Source: Saxidomus purpurata
Lineage: Eukaryota; Mollusca; Bivalvia; Venerida; Veneridae
Length of the DNA: 64,000 nt
Reading direction: 5' to 3'
Assembly (NCBI GenBank): GCA_022818135.1
Contig: JAFMSR010000003.1
Span: 32,453,577 to 32,517,576, forward strand
Shown: positions 25,244 to 39,500 of the stretch, piece after piece
Layout: each line of letters starts with the position of its first letter
Numbering within the stretch: position 1 is the first letter of the stretch
Notes under the pieces: generated by a model
What the model was told of the DNA's origin: nothing
The model's database searches: none
The model's input: the letters and a program-made list of their open reading frames with translations, nothing else
Position numbers and translations under genes: made by a program

Positions 25244-27145
25244 AACACATCCATTTAATGAACGTTTCACAAAGATTAGTTCATACACCTACACAGCCAG
25301 TGAACGTTTCACAAAGATCAGTTTATACACCTACACAGCCAGTGAATGTTACACAAAGATCAGTTTATACACCTACACAGCCTGTGAATGTTTCACAAAG
25401 ATTAGTTCATACACCTACACAGCCTGTGAACGTTTCACAAAGATCAGTTTATACACCTACACAGCCAGTGAATGTTTCACAAAGATTAGTTTATACACCT
25501 ACACAGCCAGTGAACATTTCACAAAGATCAGTTTATACACCTACACAGCCTGTGAATGTTTCACAAAGATTAGTTCATACACCTACACAGCCAGTGAACA
25601 TTTCACAAAGATCGGTTCATACACCTACACAGCCAGTGAACGTTTCACAAAGATTAGTTTATACACCTACACAGCCAGTGAACATTTCACAAAGATCGGT
25701 TCATACACCTACACAGCCAGTGAACATTTCACAAAGATTAGTTTTTACACCTACACAGCCAGTGAACATTTCACAAGATCAGTTTATACACCTACACAGC
25801 CAGTGAATGTTTCACAAAGATCGGTTCATACACCTACACAGCCTGTGAATGTTTCACAAAGATTAGTTCATACACCTACACAGCCAGTGAATGTTTCACA
25901 AAGATCAGTTTATATACCTACACAGCCAGTGAATGTTTCACAAAGATCGGTTCATACACCTACACAGCCAGTGAATGTTTCACAAAGATTAGTTCATACA
26001 CCTACACAGCCAGTGAATGTTTCACAAAGATCAGTTTATACACCTACACAGCCTGTGAATGTTTCACAAAGATCGGTTCATACACCTACACAGCCAGTGA
26101 ACGTTTCACAAAGATCAGTTTATACACCTACACAGCCAGTGAACGTTTCACAAAGATCAGTTTATACACCTACACAGCCAGTGAACGTTTCACAAAGATC
26201 GGTTTATACACCTACACAGCCAGTGAACGTTTCACAAAGATCGGTTCATACACCTACACAGCCAGTGAACGTTTCACAAAGATCGGTTCATACACCTACA
26301 CAGCCAGTGAACGTTTCACAAAGATCAGTTTATACACCTACACAGCCAGTGAACGTTTCACAAAGATCAGTTTATACACCTACACAGCCAGTGAACGTTT
26401 CACAAAGATCAGTTTATACACCTACACAGCCAGTGAATGTTTCACAAAGATCAGTTTATACACCTACACAGCCAGTGAACGTTTCACAAAGATCAGTTCA
26501 TACACCTACACAGCCAGTGAATGTTTCACAAAGATTAGTTTATACACCTACACAGCCAGTGAACATTTCACAAAGATCAGTTTATACACCTACACAGCCT
26601 GTGAACGTTTCACAAAGATCAGTTTATACACCTACACAGCCAGTGAACATTTCACAAAGATCGGTTCATACACCTACACAGCCTGTGAATGTTTCACAAA
26701 GATTAGTTTATACACCTACACAGCCTGTGAATGTTTCACAAAGATTAGTTTATACACCTACACAGCCAGTGAACGTTTCACAAAGATTAGTTTATACACC
26801 TACACAGCCAGTGAATGTTTCACAAAGATTAGTTTATACACCTACACAGCCTGTGAATGTTTCACAAAGATTAGTTTATACACCTACACAGCCTGTGAAT
26901 GTTTAAATTAGTTTATACACCTACACAGCCTGTGAATGTTTCACAAAGATTAGTTTATACACCTACACAGCCTGTGAATGTTTCACAAAGATTAGTTTAT
27001 ACACCTACACAGCCTGTGAATGTTTCACAAAGATTAGTTTATACACCTACACAGCCAGTGAATGTTTCACAAAGATTAGTTTATACACCTACACAGCCAG
27101 TGAACATTTCACAAAGATCAGTTTATACACCTACACAGCCATCAT
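25244..27145. repeat. Second 42-bp minisatellite (GTGAACGTTTCACAAAGATC...)
   Basis: About 45 tandem copies of a 42-bp unit, GTGAACGTTTCACAAAGATC then AGTTTATACACCTACACAGC CA. Almost all variation falls at six positions: AAC/AAT, GTT/ATT, TCA/TTA/TCG, TAT/CAT and CCA/CCT. Single deletions at about 25775 (one A) and about 26904 (seven bases) shift the phase. A 555-codon plus-strand frame (25239-26906) reads as a 14-residue repeat, but another frame is open over the first 550 bases too, as expected for any stop-free 42-mer. I see no start context, splice sites or protein family, so I do not call it a gene. The last 10 or so units are nearly uniform and the centre is mixed. Confidence 0.93.
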
Positions 27146-30100
27146 GAGTGTCATAGTGTCAGACAAATGGTTGGTGGGAAACATGTTTTTATAACAAAAG
27201 CACCCAATCTGCAAAAAACTAGTTCTACCTTACACTGTCAAAGAAAATCATCCTGTTGCTCCGAGTGGTCAAATGGCACTTGACCTGGATATCTGACTAC
27301 AAAATGTATGGTGCATTCCATGTCGAGAAGACAAGAAAGATAAAATGTATGAACTGACAGGCAAGATTTTGCATATGCATATAAATGACATAAGTGGATT
27401 ATTTTGATATCAATCTTGTGTCAAGTCTTTGGTAAGTTTTCACAACTTAAGCTGAATGCATCATTTCTTTAAACAAATGGAATACATTACTTTGAAATAA
27501 AGAAGACAGACACATATTTCAAACTCTCCTGTTTTATTTACATTTTTTGTAGGACGAATTGTATTCCAGATCTATCAAACTCATGTTACATATAAACTGT
27601 CAAAGCATGTTATAATCACAACACTACTATATCTGATAAATGCAAAATGCATGTTTACTATGTTTTGATAAATGCCTACACAAAAAAAGTATGACTGCTT
27701 ATAACGAAACGTATGATCAATTTATCTAGGTACATGCTTCCTTCACATTTCTTCTAAATCGTCAAAGAATGCTGTTACCATGTTTCGCAACAAAGATTTA
27801 TGGTGGTATTGGATGTAAAAACACTCGCAATGACAGCAGAATGATGTATACATTTCAAATATGATGTGACTTCACAAAAATGCTTTTCTCCATTGTGACA
27901 CCTATGGGATTTTACTAAGTTTTATTTGTGGCATAAAGCTATTGTTGTTGCTGCTGCAGGCAATAATGTAAACCATACTTAGGATAATGTGTCTACAAAA
28001 TAGATTTTTGAAACCTTTCTCTTTTTTTCTTCTTTTAAAAAAAAATGTTAATAGTCCCAGCCAACCGTGGGATTACTCCCCTGGTGAACTTGCCAAGACC
28101 CAAACCTTTCTCTGTGGCAATCTAAAATCTCTTGAATTAGAATACTAAGATTTGAATGGCTTTCATTTTTAACCCATCAGTAAACACTGATGTAATTGGT
28201 CTCATGAGAAAAGCTTCTGAAGTTGCTATGGAGACTAAACAGCAACCGTAACGAGGCTGATAATGACAGGATTGTGACTGACTTACGTCATATTTAACAA
28301 CTTAGTCACACTAATCTTTAGTTACATTATATCTGGGTATGAAATACATTTTGGTTTGTCAAACACATGTATGGTTTGAACAGGTCTCATGTTTGTATTT
28401 CATGCCCCCAATGAAGCAACAAAGAACCATTAATTTGTTACATCTACATATATTTTTGTTTTCTGTCACAGTGTGACACAACATAATGAAGATTGCTCAT
28501 AAAATGGTGTCACAGATGATGTCTGAGTAAACTGTCCTTGACACAGACTTGCATTACATCAGCTTAGGTAAGTGTCACCTTTCAACATTCATTAGAAATC
28601 TAAATATAGGACTTGTAAGTATTATACAGGAACATTTTAGAGAAAAATATATACATGTAGTATTACAAATGCATAAACTGTAATACATAAGTCAAATATT
28701 AGGAAATTGAGACAGAAAAATAACCTCTGAGATCTTTGTATCACAGACTTAAAGATACCTATATACAACACTACATTCTACTATATACATGTACGTACAA
28801 AAAGAATAATCTACATGTACACTATTTACAGTAAAAATCTCCATCAAAACTACCCAAAATAAATATCAGATCTGGAAAAGAAACATAAATATAGAATATA
28901 AATAGTAAGAGAAGACAGTTATCTTCTATTAAAATCTTACAGACAAGAAATGTACCCATGGGGAAAAGTTAAGCATAATAATTCAACCATTACAGTTTCA
29001 TTTCAAAACTAATCTTATGTTTTTGGGAACCAATAGTGTTCTTTGCATAAATGACTGAAATGTAGCATGTTTACAATTGTTCTTCAAAATTTGTAAAATC
29101 AGATCCAGTTGTTCAAAGTTAAGTGATTCCTTAATAACCCATCCATGACACCAAATATGCATAACATTTACCAATGGGTATATTCAACACTGAGAAACAT
29201 ATTTTTACAGTGGTACAAATTAGCAAAACTGGGCCTTTAAGTCCTAGATTATTAAAGGGCTGTAACTCTTGACTGAAAATGTGCCTTATGAGGATCATTG
29301 TTTGCAATGTTACAGTTTGTACATTTCAAGTTATTAATGAAAACAGGTCATGTTCCAGGTACGTTTAAGCTAATTTTTGTCCATTTTTTAAGTCAAAGGA
29401 TGTGTTTTACTATTTCTCTTGTATTTTCTGAAAAATGTTTTAACTGAGTTACAACTGCATAAACGATTGCATAAACTGGAAGTCATATTTTCAAAAAATG
29501 AAGTCTTCAAACTGCCCTTGCGCTGTCTTCCATTCCATGTGAAGCAGCATATGCAAACAGTATCTAACCAGAACAAACTAGAAAACATTTGCATGAAAAA
29601 CACAATTCAATGAATAAATTTAATTCAAAAGATGCACAGATGGCTAAAACAGGAAAATAAATCAAGTTATCTGATTGAGACGATGGCACTAGGATCTGAG
29701 AACATACATTTATAGGCCACCATAATTAGGTTGTCCTCAGATACCATCTCATCATCAATTATAGAGGTAAAAATAACAAGCCATTTCAATTAGAGGAAAT
29801 CAAGATACTTGGTTTCAGGGCAGTAAATTTTCTTGTATTTGTGACAAGAAATAAGAGATTTACAAATAAGATGCATTAGTAAGATCAATATTGCAGTCTT
29901 TTAAATCAATACTGTATTGGTATGGCACGTTCCATGGCAAAATGTTAGTAACATTTGTTTTTAGTCTACATTTTTAAAACAAATACTTTTGAGCACCTAC
30001 TGAAAATGTTTGTGCAAATGTAGGAAAATTTCGGCTGAAATATATGCTAAGATGTTAATCTGCTATTATATTTGTAATGCTTAAACATGCAGCAGTATGA

Positions 30101-32409
30101 AAGTGAATATTTCACAGTGACTTGATGACAATTTTGCGGAAATCTGTCTCTCAATGTTGCGACAGCTGGTGCCACTGACTAGCAGAGAATTATGGGTAAT
30201 TCAAAATGTCAAACATCCAGCTGCAGCAGTGAGACTTCTAACAGTAAATGATGCTTAAAATGAAATATTCATCATGCAAATTTAACATTAACAGCAATTA
30301 AGCAATATCTTCAGTATCAACAAATGATGCTGCAAGCAAACCCTACTGAGTAATAACATCAGTCAAATCTAATGAGATACATTAATGTTTTCTGATGGAA
30401 GTGAAAAAGTTGTGTCATGGATCAATACAGGAGTTTCATTCTGATCTCACTTAAAAAATTGTACATTCTTAAATATAACATAAAAATGTGAGAAAGAGGT
30501 GCAGTTTCTATATATTCAAAGGCTTCTTGCTAATGATACAAGGCCTAACAACAGGAACAAAATGATCAGGACCTGGTTGTTCGCAACTTTAACCGGTTGT
30601 TAAGCTAACAGTCGATTTACTTTTGATTGAAAAAAATTATTCTAGATTAGAAACACTAGTTAAATACTTTGATTTTGCTTCAGCCGTTTTTGATCCTCAT
30701 TCTGTTGAATGCAAAAATTTGTTTTGATACGACTTACAAACTGTAGAAATACAACCGATAAAGTTAGTCGTCTGTTAACTTAATCTCTGATTAAAAGTTC
30801 CAATAACTGGATCCTGGTTAATCTTCAGTGGATTCCCTCTTCTATAAAGTGCTATGCACTACTCTAACCATAACTGGTAATGTGAAAAGGAACAATAATT
30901 TCTAATATTCAATTCAAGCCGAATGGTACCATCTCATAGTAATCTAACAAAACATTAAGAATATCATAATAAACACAGGAGAAATATAGCACACTATCAA
31001 ACAGAAGTGAACACACAACTATAACTATACTACATTACCATAACAAAAATCAGAACAATAAATTGATAAATTAAGCTGCAAATTGTTTTGCAAATATCAT
31101 CTTAAAAACCCTGCCAAGATCTTTTTGAAACTATCAAAATTCAAGAGTACAGCAGAACTGCATAATTAAACATACACGCACATGTACTTAATTATAACAT
31201 GCGGGGAAAAACATAAGATACTAGTACATTTAGCTGTACTGTGAGGCAAAAGCTAACAGTTTACTTAAAGAGCCATTCTAGTAAACAGTGAGTAAAAGTC
31301 TACCTTATGTCAAATCCAACACTCAGTTTTGCTATAAAATTAATACATATCACAGGAAATGAAACTTACTGAAATCTTCAGCATTTTGTTCTCCCATCAA
31401 GTGATTCTCAACATTTAAGGCAGTATTATCTGAGACAGAAATTTCACCATGAGGCAGTGTAGAGCATGATCAAAACAGTCTACACTTTTCACTACTTTGT
31501 TGTTAAGATTTTCTCTTTGCACCCCAATAGACAATAATGGTTCATGCTGGACAGGTCTATCTAAAGTAAAGTGAGGTTTAAGGTGCTTTAGTCAAGAACA
31601 CTTTAAGAATTTCACCAAAGCCAAGAACACTTTAAGAAGTTCACCAAAGCCAAGAATACTTTAAAAAGTTCACCAATGCCAAGAACACTTTAAGAAGTTC
31701 ACCTAAGTCAAGAATATTTGCCAGGTTATTGGTCTACAAACTAAATATAGCACATGTAATTTCTTGTTGTTATAATGTTCATGCTGCTTTATCACCCATG
31801 ACAGGCTTTATATTAAAGGTACAAAAAATGAAACTTTTAGTTAAAAGATTTATAGCCAGATTCCAACCTTTAACATTTACAGGCAGAGTTTTTAAGATCA
31901 TAATCTATATTTGTATACAATAAAGTTTAAACACAAATTTAAAGAGATTGTTCAAAATAAAAATTACTCTGTATTACTCCTTGTGAGGTATAAATCATAA
32001 ATATTTGGCACAAGCTACGCAATATCATTTTTTACAACAAGTGAAGGAATGATCATGAAGTTATATATATTGCAATTTCAAAATACAAATGTATCTGACA
32101 GCAATCAATAATGAAGGATTTTCTTGCATCAAAACTGTACAAAAAATGACAAATACATGTTAAACAATTCAATATACTTTTAAAACAATAATTCTGAAGC
32201 TGCAGTTATTTTCATTCCTTAGGCCAATTTGATTTACAAATTTAAAACATATACCAAATATGTTTTAGGGATGATATGTCTATATCTGCTGTAAACTGAC
32301 AAAGTACAATTGAAGATATTTGTAATGATTATGATGTAATATTTTCTCGAATTGAACTTGTGAATATAATTGACTTAACCACATAAAAAATAAATATTCT
32401 TCCTGTTGT
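27146..32409. other. Intergenic or 3'-flanking region, no gene seen
   Basis: About 5.2 kb, AT-rich. Short frames at 29388-29613 and 31729-31923 lack exon character. A small direct repeat, AAGAACACTTTAAGAAGTTC and variants, occurs four times at about 31598-31700 (period about 30-32). It lies downstream of the CEP85-like gene's stop codon on the minus strand, so part may be 3' UTR. Confidence 0.45.
31598..31705. repeat. Short tandem repeat, about 31-bp unit, about four copies
   Basis: CAAGAACACTTTAAGAATTT CACCAAAGC and near copies follow each other four times. No other significance is seen. Confidence 0.75.
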
Positions 32410-32642
32410 AGAAGTTAAAACGCCTGTCTCAACCGTATTTCGGTTTGTTTTTACAGGCGAGCAGTTTACCTAACTATTTTTCCTAGGAAGAACCAGTACT
32501 AGATCCCTGTCCTCAATAAGAAACTGCCCATTTTCTCATACAAAACATGGTCTGTAGCAGGACTCTAACCTATAACTCTCAGTCTATGAGAGGTAACAGC
32601 CATTTCAAGTCAGTGACTTCAACCACTCCACCTCAGAGGCAG
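32410..32642 (-). mobile_element. tRNA-derived SINE with long-variable-arm head
   Basis: On the minus strand the head begins CTGAGGTGGAGTGGTTGAAG and reaches a B-box-like ATAGGTTAGAGTCCTGC after an extended stem-like segment (CTCTCATAGACTGAGAG), reminiscent of Leu/Ser-type tRNAs. The body contains GTACTGGTTCTTCCTAGGAA, the motif shared with the SINEs at 11075 and 47580. The 3' part holds a short inverted repeat (AAACCGAAATACGGTTGAGAC). Confidence 0.55.
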
Positions 32643-33412
32643 ACTATACATATCTTTTAGGCCAGGATTTGGTATGATCTAAAAGTATTTTATAAAGTCC
32701 TGAAACCATAAAGTTGCAAAAAGGAACTGAGCTGAAAATACCCATCCTACAGTAGTGAATCTGGGTAAACAAACAATAAAACCTAACAGGACAGATTGGA
32801 TGGCAATTAAGTGTTCCTAATGATAGAGGTTTGACATATAGCTGATCACTTTCACTCTTGCTTTCCCGCAAACCCAAAAGACATCAGAAAACAATAATGG
32901 GTTTCAGTGGTTTGGGCTACTATTTTCTAATTTGTATTGATTCGAGCTACTTTTTTCTAATTTGTATGATGTTTTAAAAGACGTTGAAGAATTCAAAAGT
33001 CTTTGTTCCACAAAGTGATCATTAAACTGACAAAATCATCCTTAAAATACAATTCACATTTAAAATGGTAGGCCGTTCTTTTAAAGTTATTATATACTTG
33101 CAAACTTTATGATATACACAGAGTCATAAAATGTTACTTTGAAATTCCTGATATTTGCATTGCAATTGCTTAAAAATATCTACATCAGTGATATATGTAC
33201 ATCTGGGAATAGGCTGTAGTGATATAGTAGTTTCACAATATCCCAGTGGTAACTTTCTGTTCCTTCCATTTTGATAGCATTCCTCTAAATAAATATCAAG
33301 TGTTCAACACAATATGATTGTAATGTATATGAAACTGTTCTACACCAAAGTATTGATATGACCTAACTTCTGCCAACCTGGAGATCTCCACAAGCTTGTC
33401 AGTGTGCTTTGA
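32643..33412. other. 3' flank / probable 3' UTR of the CEP85-like gene
   Basis: Immediately downstream (minus strand) of the stop codon at 33413-33415. No exon or repeat is recognised. The frame at 32644-32877 overlaps the SINE edge and is not supported. Confidence 0.4.
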
Positions 33413-33585
33413 CTACTGTGTAGCACAATTAAGGTTATCGCCCATATCTTTAGCATATTTATTACACATCATGTTGCGGACTTTTTCCACCTCTGCTCTC
33501 AATTCCTTCAGTTTTGAGAACCAGTGTTTCAGTGACTGCTCATCACTAGGTAAACCACCAGACGCACCTTCCTCATCTAAGGATG
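33413..33585 (-). CDS. CEP85: CEP85-like exon K, C-terminus and stop
   Basis: Acceptor CTACATTTGCAG. It begins with CA completing GCA (Ala), then SLDEEGASGGLPSDEQSLKH, KLKELRAEVEKVRNMMCNKY and AKDMGDNLNCATQ, with stop TAG at 33413-33415. The final helix and the KYAKDMGDN tail are typical of the family's extreme C-terminus. Confidence 0.78.
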
Positions 33586-36500
33586 CTGCAAATGTAGAGA
33601 TCAACCTTATGTTAAACTTTATCTTTCTAAAGAAATATTTTTTAATGTACTGAGAAGTTGAACATTTATCATGTTTCCTTCTACTGAATTGTTGAAGCTA
33701 CCTTAAATGATTGAATACCTTTATTTCTAAAGAGAATTAACTAAATGTTTACTCAGATACAGTTTGAGCTCAGCACCCATCCCAACCCACACAAGCATCT
33801 ATATTTCATTTTCCCATATTTATATTTGCTTGTATGTGTATATTAACTTTAATGTACATTAAAACACTTGATGAGATCATGTATTGTAAATCTATGTTGC
33901 AAACCTGTATACTGTCCTACCATTATAGAAATTGGTATGTTGTAACATGAATAATACATAACCCTGGTTCCTAGCATATTATAGAAATCAGTATGCTGTA
34001 ACATGAATAATACATACCCCTGGTTCCAAGCAGCAGTGATATATTGGGATCTTTCCCTTCTGCTTGTTGTACACAGATCTGTACCAAGGACTGTAACTCT
34101 GAGAAACAGAAACTCATCTCCCGTACAAACCGTCTCTGTAACTTCTGGTTCTCATCTTCAGATGCCTGCTCAAACTGTTTGAGCTGCTCCTTCAACATGA
34201 GACCCTCATCCATCAGGTCCTGATTCTTGTTGGCAAACTAAGAACAAGATAAAAACATTCTGTTTATTCATTCTATTTTGTATGTACAAGTAATTTGTTA
34301 TATATATTGTATCTTTAACTTTAATATTTGTAAAAGACATTCAAAGTTTTATGCAATGTACAACTTAGGATGTCCGGCTATTGTTCCAAATACCAGGAAC
34401 AAACAACTCCAGTGCAGTGTTGAATATTTCATTTATGCTCATGGAGTTTTGTCACGAGACGACAAAATGGATTCCTACCATGCCATTCTCGGCTGCATCC
34501 ATTAAATGTCCCAGTATGCTCAAACTTCTACTCAGCACATAGCACCTTCATACATGTTTTGGGTGAAGGTGTATAAGAGGCATGTATTGTAAGACTGAAA
34601 TATGTTACATTATTCAACCAGACAAAACATTTTTGGTCAATAAAATCACAAATGCATTCAGTTGCTCCATCATTTCTACAAACACTGTCTTAACATCTAT
34701 TTTACTATTTCATATAAATCAATAACAACTGTGAGATAACAATTTTTATGAGAACATGCAACACACATTTGCACGGCCTTTTTCCTCTATTTGATAGATT
34801 TATGAAAAGAATATGTTTAAGCTCTTTAAAATAAAGTAGATATGTACAAATTTAATAACAAAGAGCAGTTTCATTCACAGACATGCTTCTTTTAGCACAG
34901 TAACTACCTAAATGCCATGTAACTTACCATTAACATCTCTCTTCTCAAATATAACAAGTTCTTTTCTTCCATTCCTACTTGTAAGCAGAAGGACACTTTC
35001 TTTCATTGTCAAAATACATTGTGCCTAAGTTTGTATGCTAGCCGGCTTGAATGCTTAATAAACAACAACATTTAAACACTAGCAGTGCGTAGAAATCAAA
35101 CACAAATATCTCTTCATAAACTTAAAATCGGGCAATCTACCTCTTTAACAGATCTTTTAAGTTTGGCAACTTGCTCTTCTTTGAGTCTGATTTCTTCCCT
35201 CAAAGCCACAACGGATTCCTCCTCCTGTCCCAGCCTCTCCTGAACATGCTTCATATCTGTCTGATGCTTGGCCTCAAGTTGCCGAAGCCGACGGTGATTC
35301 ATCTCAAGTAACTACAATGGTGGATAAAGATTTATAACCTAAACAGAAAAAAATGTAAAACCCCAAATTTGCAAACTCTGACTTATTTAAAAGACTACTT
35401 GTCTCCACTATCCTACTTCACCAAAATATAACAAGAATGTGTTAGAGCTTGCCTAAAAAGGTATTCTGACAACTCTGCAGTTACATGTAGCTTAATCAAT
35501 CAAAGATCTGGCAAATTCTTTGAAGCTGAAATAAAACAAATTTCACAATCCTAAGTATCAATATAAAATACTTGGTTACTATGAATCACAACACAAGGAA
35601 ATAAACAGCATTACATTCTAAAGACAGCCTAGTTAAATGTGATTGATGCAGAGTTTGCATTTTCTTCATTAAAGCAGCCTGCAGCTATTGAAAGTTGTGC
35701 AGAAATCAATTTTTCATGCAGTCAACATATTTAAATTTCTGCTAATGAAAACTAAACATGTGAACAAAAATCATCATTTTTGTAACATTGCACATTCTGT
35801 GGCTAGGTAGTATAACATTAAGGCAGAGATAAACATGTGAAAACATTTTGTCATCATGGTATTTTTTGGGGCCTGACTGGCAAATTACATATTGCTTTTA
35901 AACATTAAAATGTTTGTCTCCATACAGTGAATATGAGGCAGGCTTTGATAGACAGACTGGTGATGATATACTTTTCTAATCATTGTAAGGTTCTTACGCC
36001 TTAACATTTTCTGAATATTGATTGGAAAATGATTCAATACTCAAGGACCCTGGTACCCAGACTTTTGTCAAAGCACCCAACAATCAAGCTGTGTAGTCCA
36101 TTTTCTATGATGAAATCCCTAACAAGTCTGAGGACCTTACGACTCAGCATTCCCTAGTGAATGCTAAATAATCATACAAGTATTCAAGGCTCATGTGACC
36201 TGGATCTTTGGTTCCACTTCTTTCAATATAAAGATCATTACATTAAAGGGTGACAGGCCATCAATGATGCTCACAAGGCAAACACATATCACTCTCTTGA
36301 GTAGATTGCATTATAAATGATACTTGGGCAAAAGCATAATTTATGTCCATGAGTTATGTGACAAGAACTTTGCACAGAGAAAAAATTGACATGTTACCAA
36401 TAAATTTTGTCATATCTCCTTCACATGAAATATGGCAATTAAGAAACTGTATTCTTTGAAATGTAATCAATATCACATTCTCAGAGTAATAAAATATTTC

Positions 36501-39500
36501 ATTAACAGTCTGAAATAACAGCTAAATGTTTTATTTGAAAACCAATATGGCTCACCTAAGCTCCACAACCAACCCAACATTTTGTCAAATTTCACACAAA
36601 ATATTTATTTTTACAAATTACACTGAATCACTCAAGAACAACTGCGGAGTAGTTATTGTTAAATCCAGTTACAAATTACATGGAGATATCATTTTTCTCT
36701 AACATATACCACCAGTAAGTACAGTAAAGCTCCTGTAATATGACCACTATTAGGACTGGCATAAAGTGCTCTAATATCGAAATGTTCTTTTTTCGAACCT
36801 TTTTACTGTATAATAGGCCATTTGGTTCCAAACTATTTGGTCTTAATAGCAAAGGTAGTTGTGTGGTTTTAACAGCAGAACATTACTGTAATTTATTTAA
36901 ATTTTCTATCTATGAGGCATACTATTTGAAGTGCACATTTCCTTTTGGCAGCAATGTTTGTTGACCAATCAGCAAATCTTCAAACAACAATTTTGGTAGA
37001 GATTCATGCTTTTAGAATATATCATAAAATCACTGATTTCCCAGAAGATTCTGACAGTTCTTTTGCTCAGTAACATATAGATGGGATTAAGTGTTTTTGT
37101 CAATTTTTTGGTGTTTGTGGAAAGTGAAAACAACATACTTATACTTAGCTTATCATATAATGCCAGCTACGAAATACAGGAACACAATACTTACAATATT
37201 AAACATCAGTAACTCATTAATTATATTTCCTACAGTTGACTACCAAATTTGAGCTTTGGCTCTAGCAATTACCATGTATTTTCAACAGATACAGTTCTAA
37301 AATGTGCATGTTACTCAATACAGCTGCTGTTGTAAATGTAAACTTCTGTGAAAAATTACATACATCAAAGATTTAGAACATGCATGATCTAAAAGCTCAA
37401 TACTGCCTGCATAATCTTATTGTGGAAGATTCAAGCAGTTCATTTAACACTTACATCCATTTTCCCACAGCTGCATTATGACTGTATTTAGTCATTAAGT
37501 TTAAAGTGCATTAATATAAGTCAAAATAAAATACAAGAAACTATAGAGATGATAAAGTTACAGCTACTGTTTAAAGGAAACAAACAAAAGTTTTGTATTT
37601 CATTGCTTCATTAGCTGTGCCTTAAGAATGCTTGGCCTCTACAAATTTTAACTAGAGCTATCACTAAATGTGATTAATACCCCCAAAAGGATTGCTTTAT
37701 AAACTGAAGAAGTTCGTAGTAACATAATACCTTGCAAACAAACTAAAAAGAGATATTGTTCTTAGAAGTTCCTCTCATTGTGCTTGACCATTGTATGAAG
37801 TTGTATTGAATTCCAACTTGTAGTTTTCGAAAAATGCTCCAGACAGGGAAAAGTAACAAAGGGCAATAACACTGTAATTAGTCAAGATGGAGTTATGGTT
37901 CCTGTGCACTGCACTCCCTCTCACTGTGCTTGACCATTGTATGAAGTTGTATTCAATTCCAACGAGAAGTTTTCAAATTATGCTCCGGACAAGGAAAAGT
38001 AACAAAGGGTAATAACTCTGTAATGAGTCAAGATTGAGTTATGGTTCCTGTGCACTGCACTTCCTCTAAAGTACTTGACCATTGTATGAGGTTGTACTGA
38101 ATTCCAACTAGTAGTTTTCAAGTTATGCTTCGGACAAGGAAAAGTAACAAAGGGCAATAACTCAGTAAATATTCAAGATAGAGTTATAGTTATTGTACAC
38201 TGCACTTCCTCTGAGTGTGCTTGATCATTGTATGAAGTTGTATTGAATTCCAACTAGTAGTTTTCAAGTTATGCTCCGGACAAGGAAAAGTAACAAAGGG
38301 CAATAAATTTTGTTTATGTAATAAACATAGTTTATAATAAACGGAAGTACCTTCGTAATACAAACTACTTCTTCCATATTTACGCGAAGCAAACGTAATA
38401 ATTCCAATTCATGCGAGTGCTTATTCATAATTGACGACGGAAACTCACGGAGATTCACGAGGTCGGCGTTACGAATAACTCGAATTTCATTGGAGCGCGC
38501 ACGGTTAGTTAATTTATGTTAATCGAATATGGATTTATGTAAGCGTTATCAAGGATAAAAATAGTATCGATTAGGTCACGTGGCGCATCGCGGCAATGTC
38601 ATTGGGGAATCGCTGACCAAGAAATATGTAACGAACATCACATGATTAACAGCGGCGATTTCATTGGTGGTAGATTAGGAACTTCAGTAATTTATGTCAG
38701 ATTGTCGAGCACGAAGCCAACTCGTTTTTCGGTGTCTATTATTATTGATAAACTTCCTGATTTGCATTTCAAATCTGTAAAGTTCGGATTTATTGTGGTT
38801 AAAAGTGTTTTAAACAGCGGATATATTATTTTAATCTATGAAGTGACATTTACCACACATATTTAACTCTAAGTTTGGAAAATAAGTTGTGTTAAAACAA
38901 TGGCGGCTAGACGATCCCGTTCCGCTGCCAAAACGTATGATCCGAACGATATTGAAAACTGGACTAATAATCAACTAAGAGAAGCATTACAGAAAAAGGG
39001 AATTCATGTTCCCGCTTCATTACCTAAGAGTGTGTTGAAAACTCTGTACAAAGAGAACATACAGAAGGAAAATACTGTGTCAGGAAACGCTAGCAGAGAC
39101 AGAAGTCGGTCCCCTATTGTGCCTCGGGATACCGTCACAGTGTCAGAGTCAAATTCAACCTCCAGAGAGCAAAATAATGCTTTCACTGAATGCATGAAGA
39201 CATTAAATTCGACGTTGAGCGCATTCACTGAGACAGTTAAACACTTAACGCCAGCTTCCGTGAACGTTCCCTCCAAGAACAACTATACGACGATATCAAA
39301 CGACTATCCAACTTTAAACGAATTGTACGGTGAATCCTCATCGCAGTCGTCCGGCGTATGACAATGCATTAGATAACATACGTCATATAGCAGCTAACTC
39401 CAAGAATGGAATCCCTGCTAACATGATTACCAACATTGACATTGTCAGTGATGCAGTTAAGAAACAAATTGTTGATGGCAGAAATGTTAATCTGGCATCA

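Noticed and set aside
25239..26906. 555-codon open frame on the plus strand as a gene
   Set aside because: It is a stop-free 42-bp tandem unit; more than one frame is open, a one-base deletion merely switches the peptide repeat, and there is no start context, signal peptide or splice support.
33396..33653. Plus-strand frame opposite the last CEP85-like exon
   Set aside because: It is a shadow of the minus-strand exon, which has splice sites, phase continuity and a family match.
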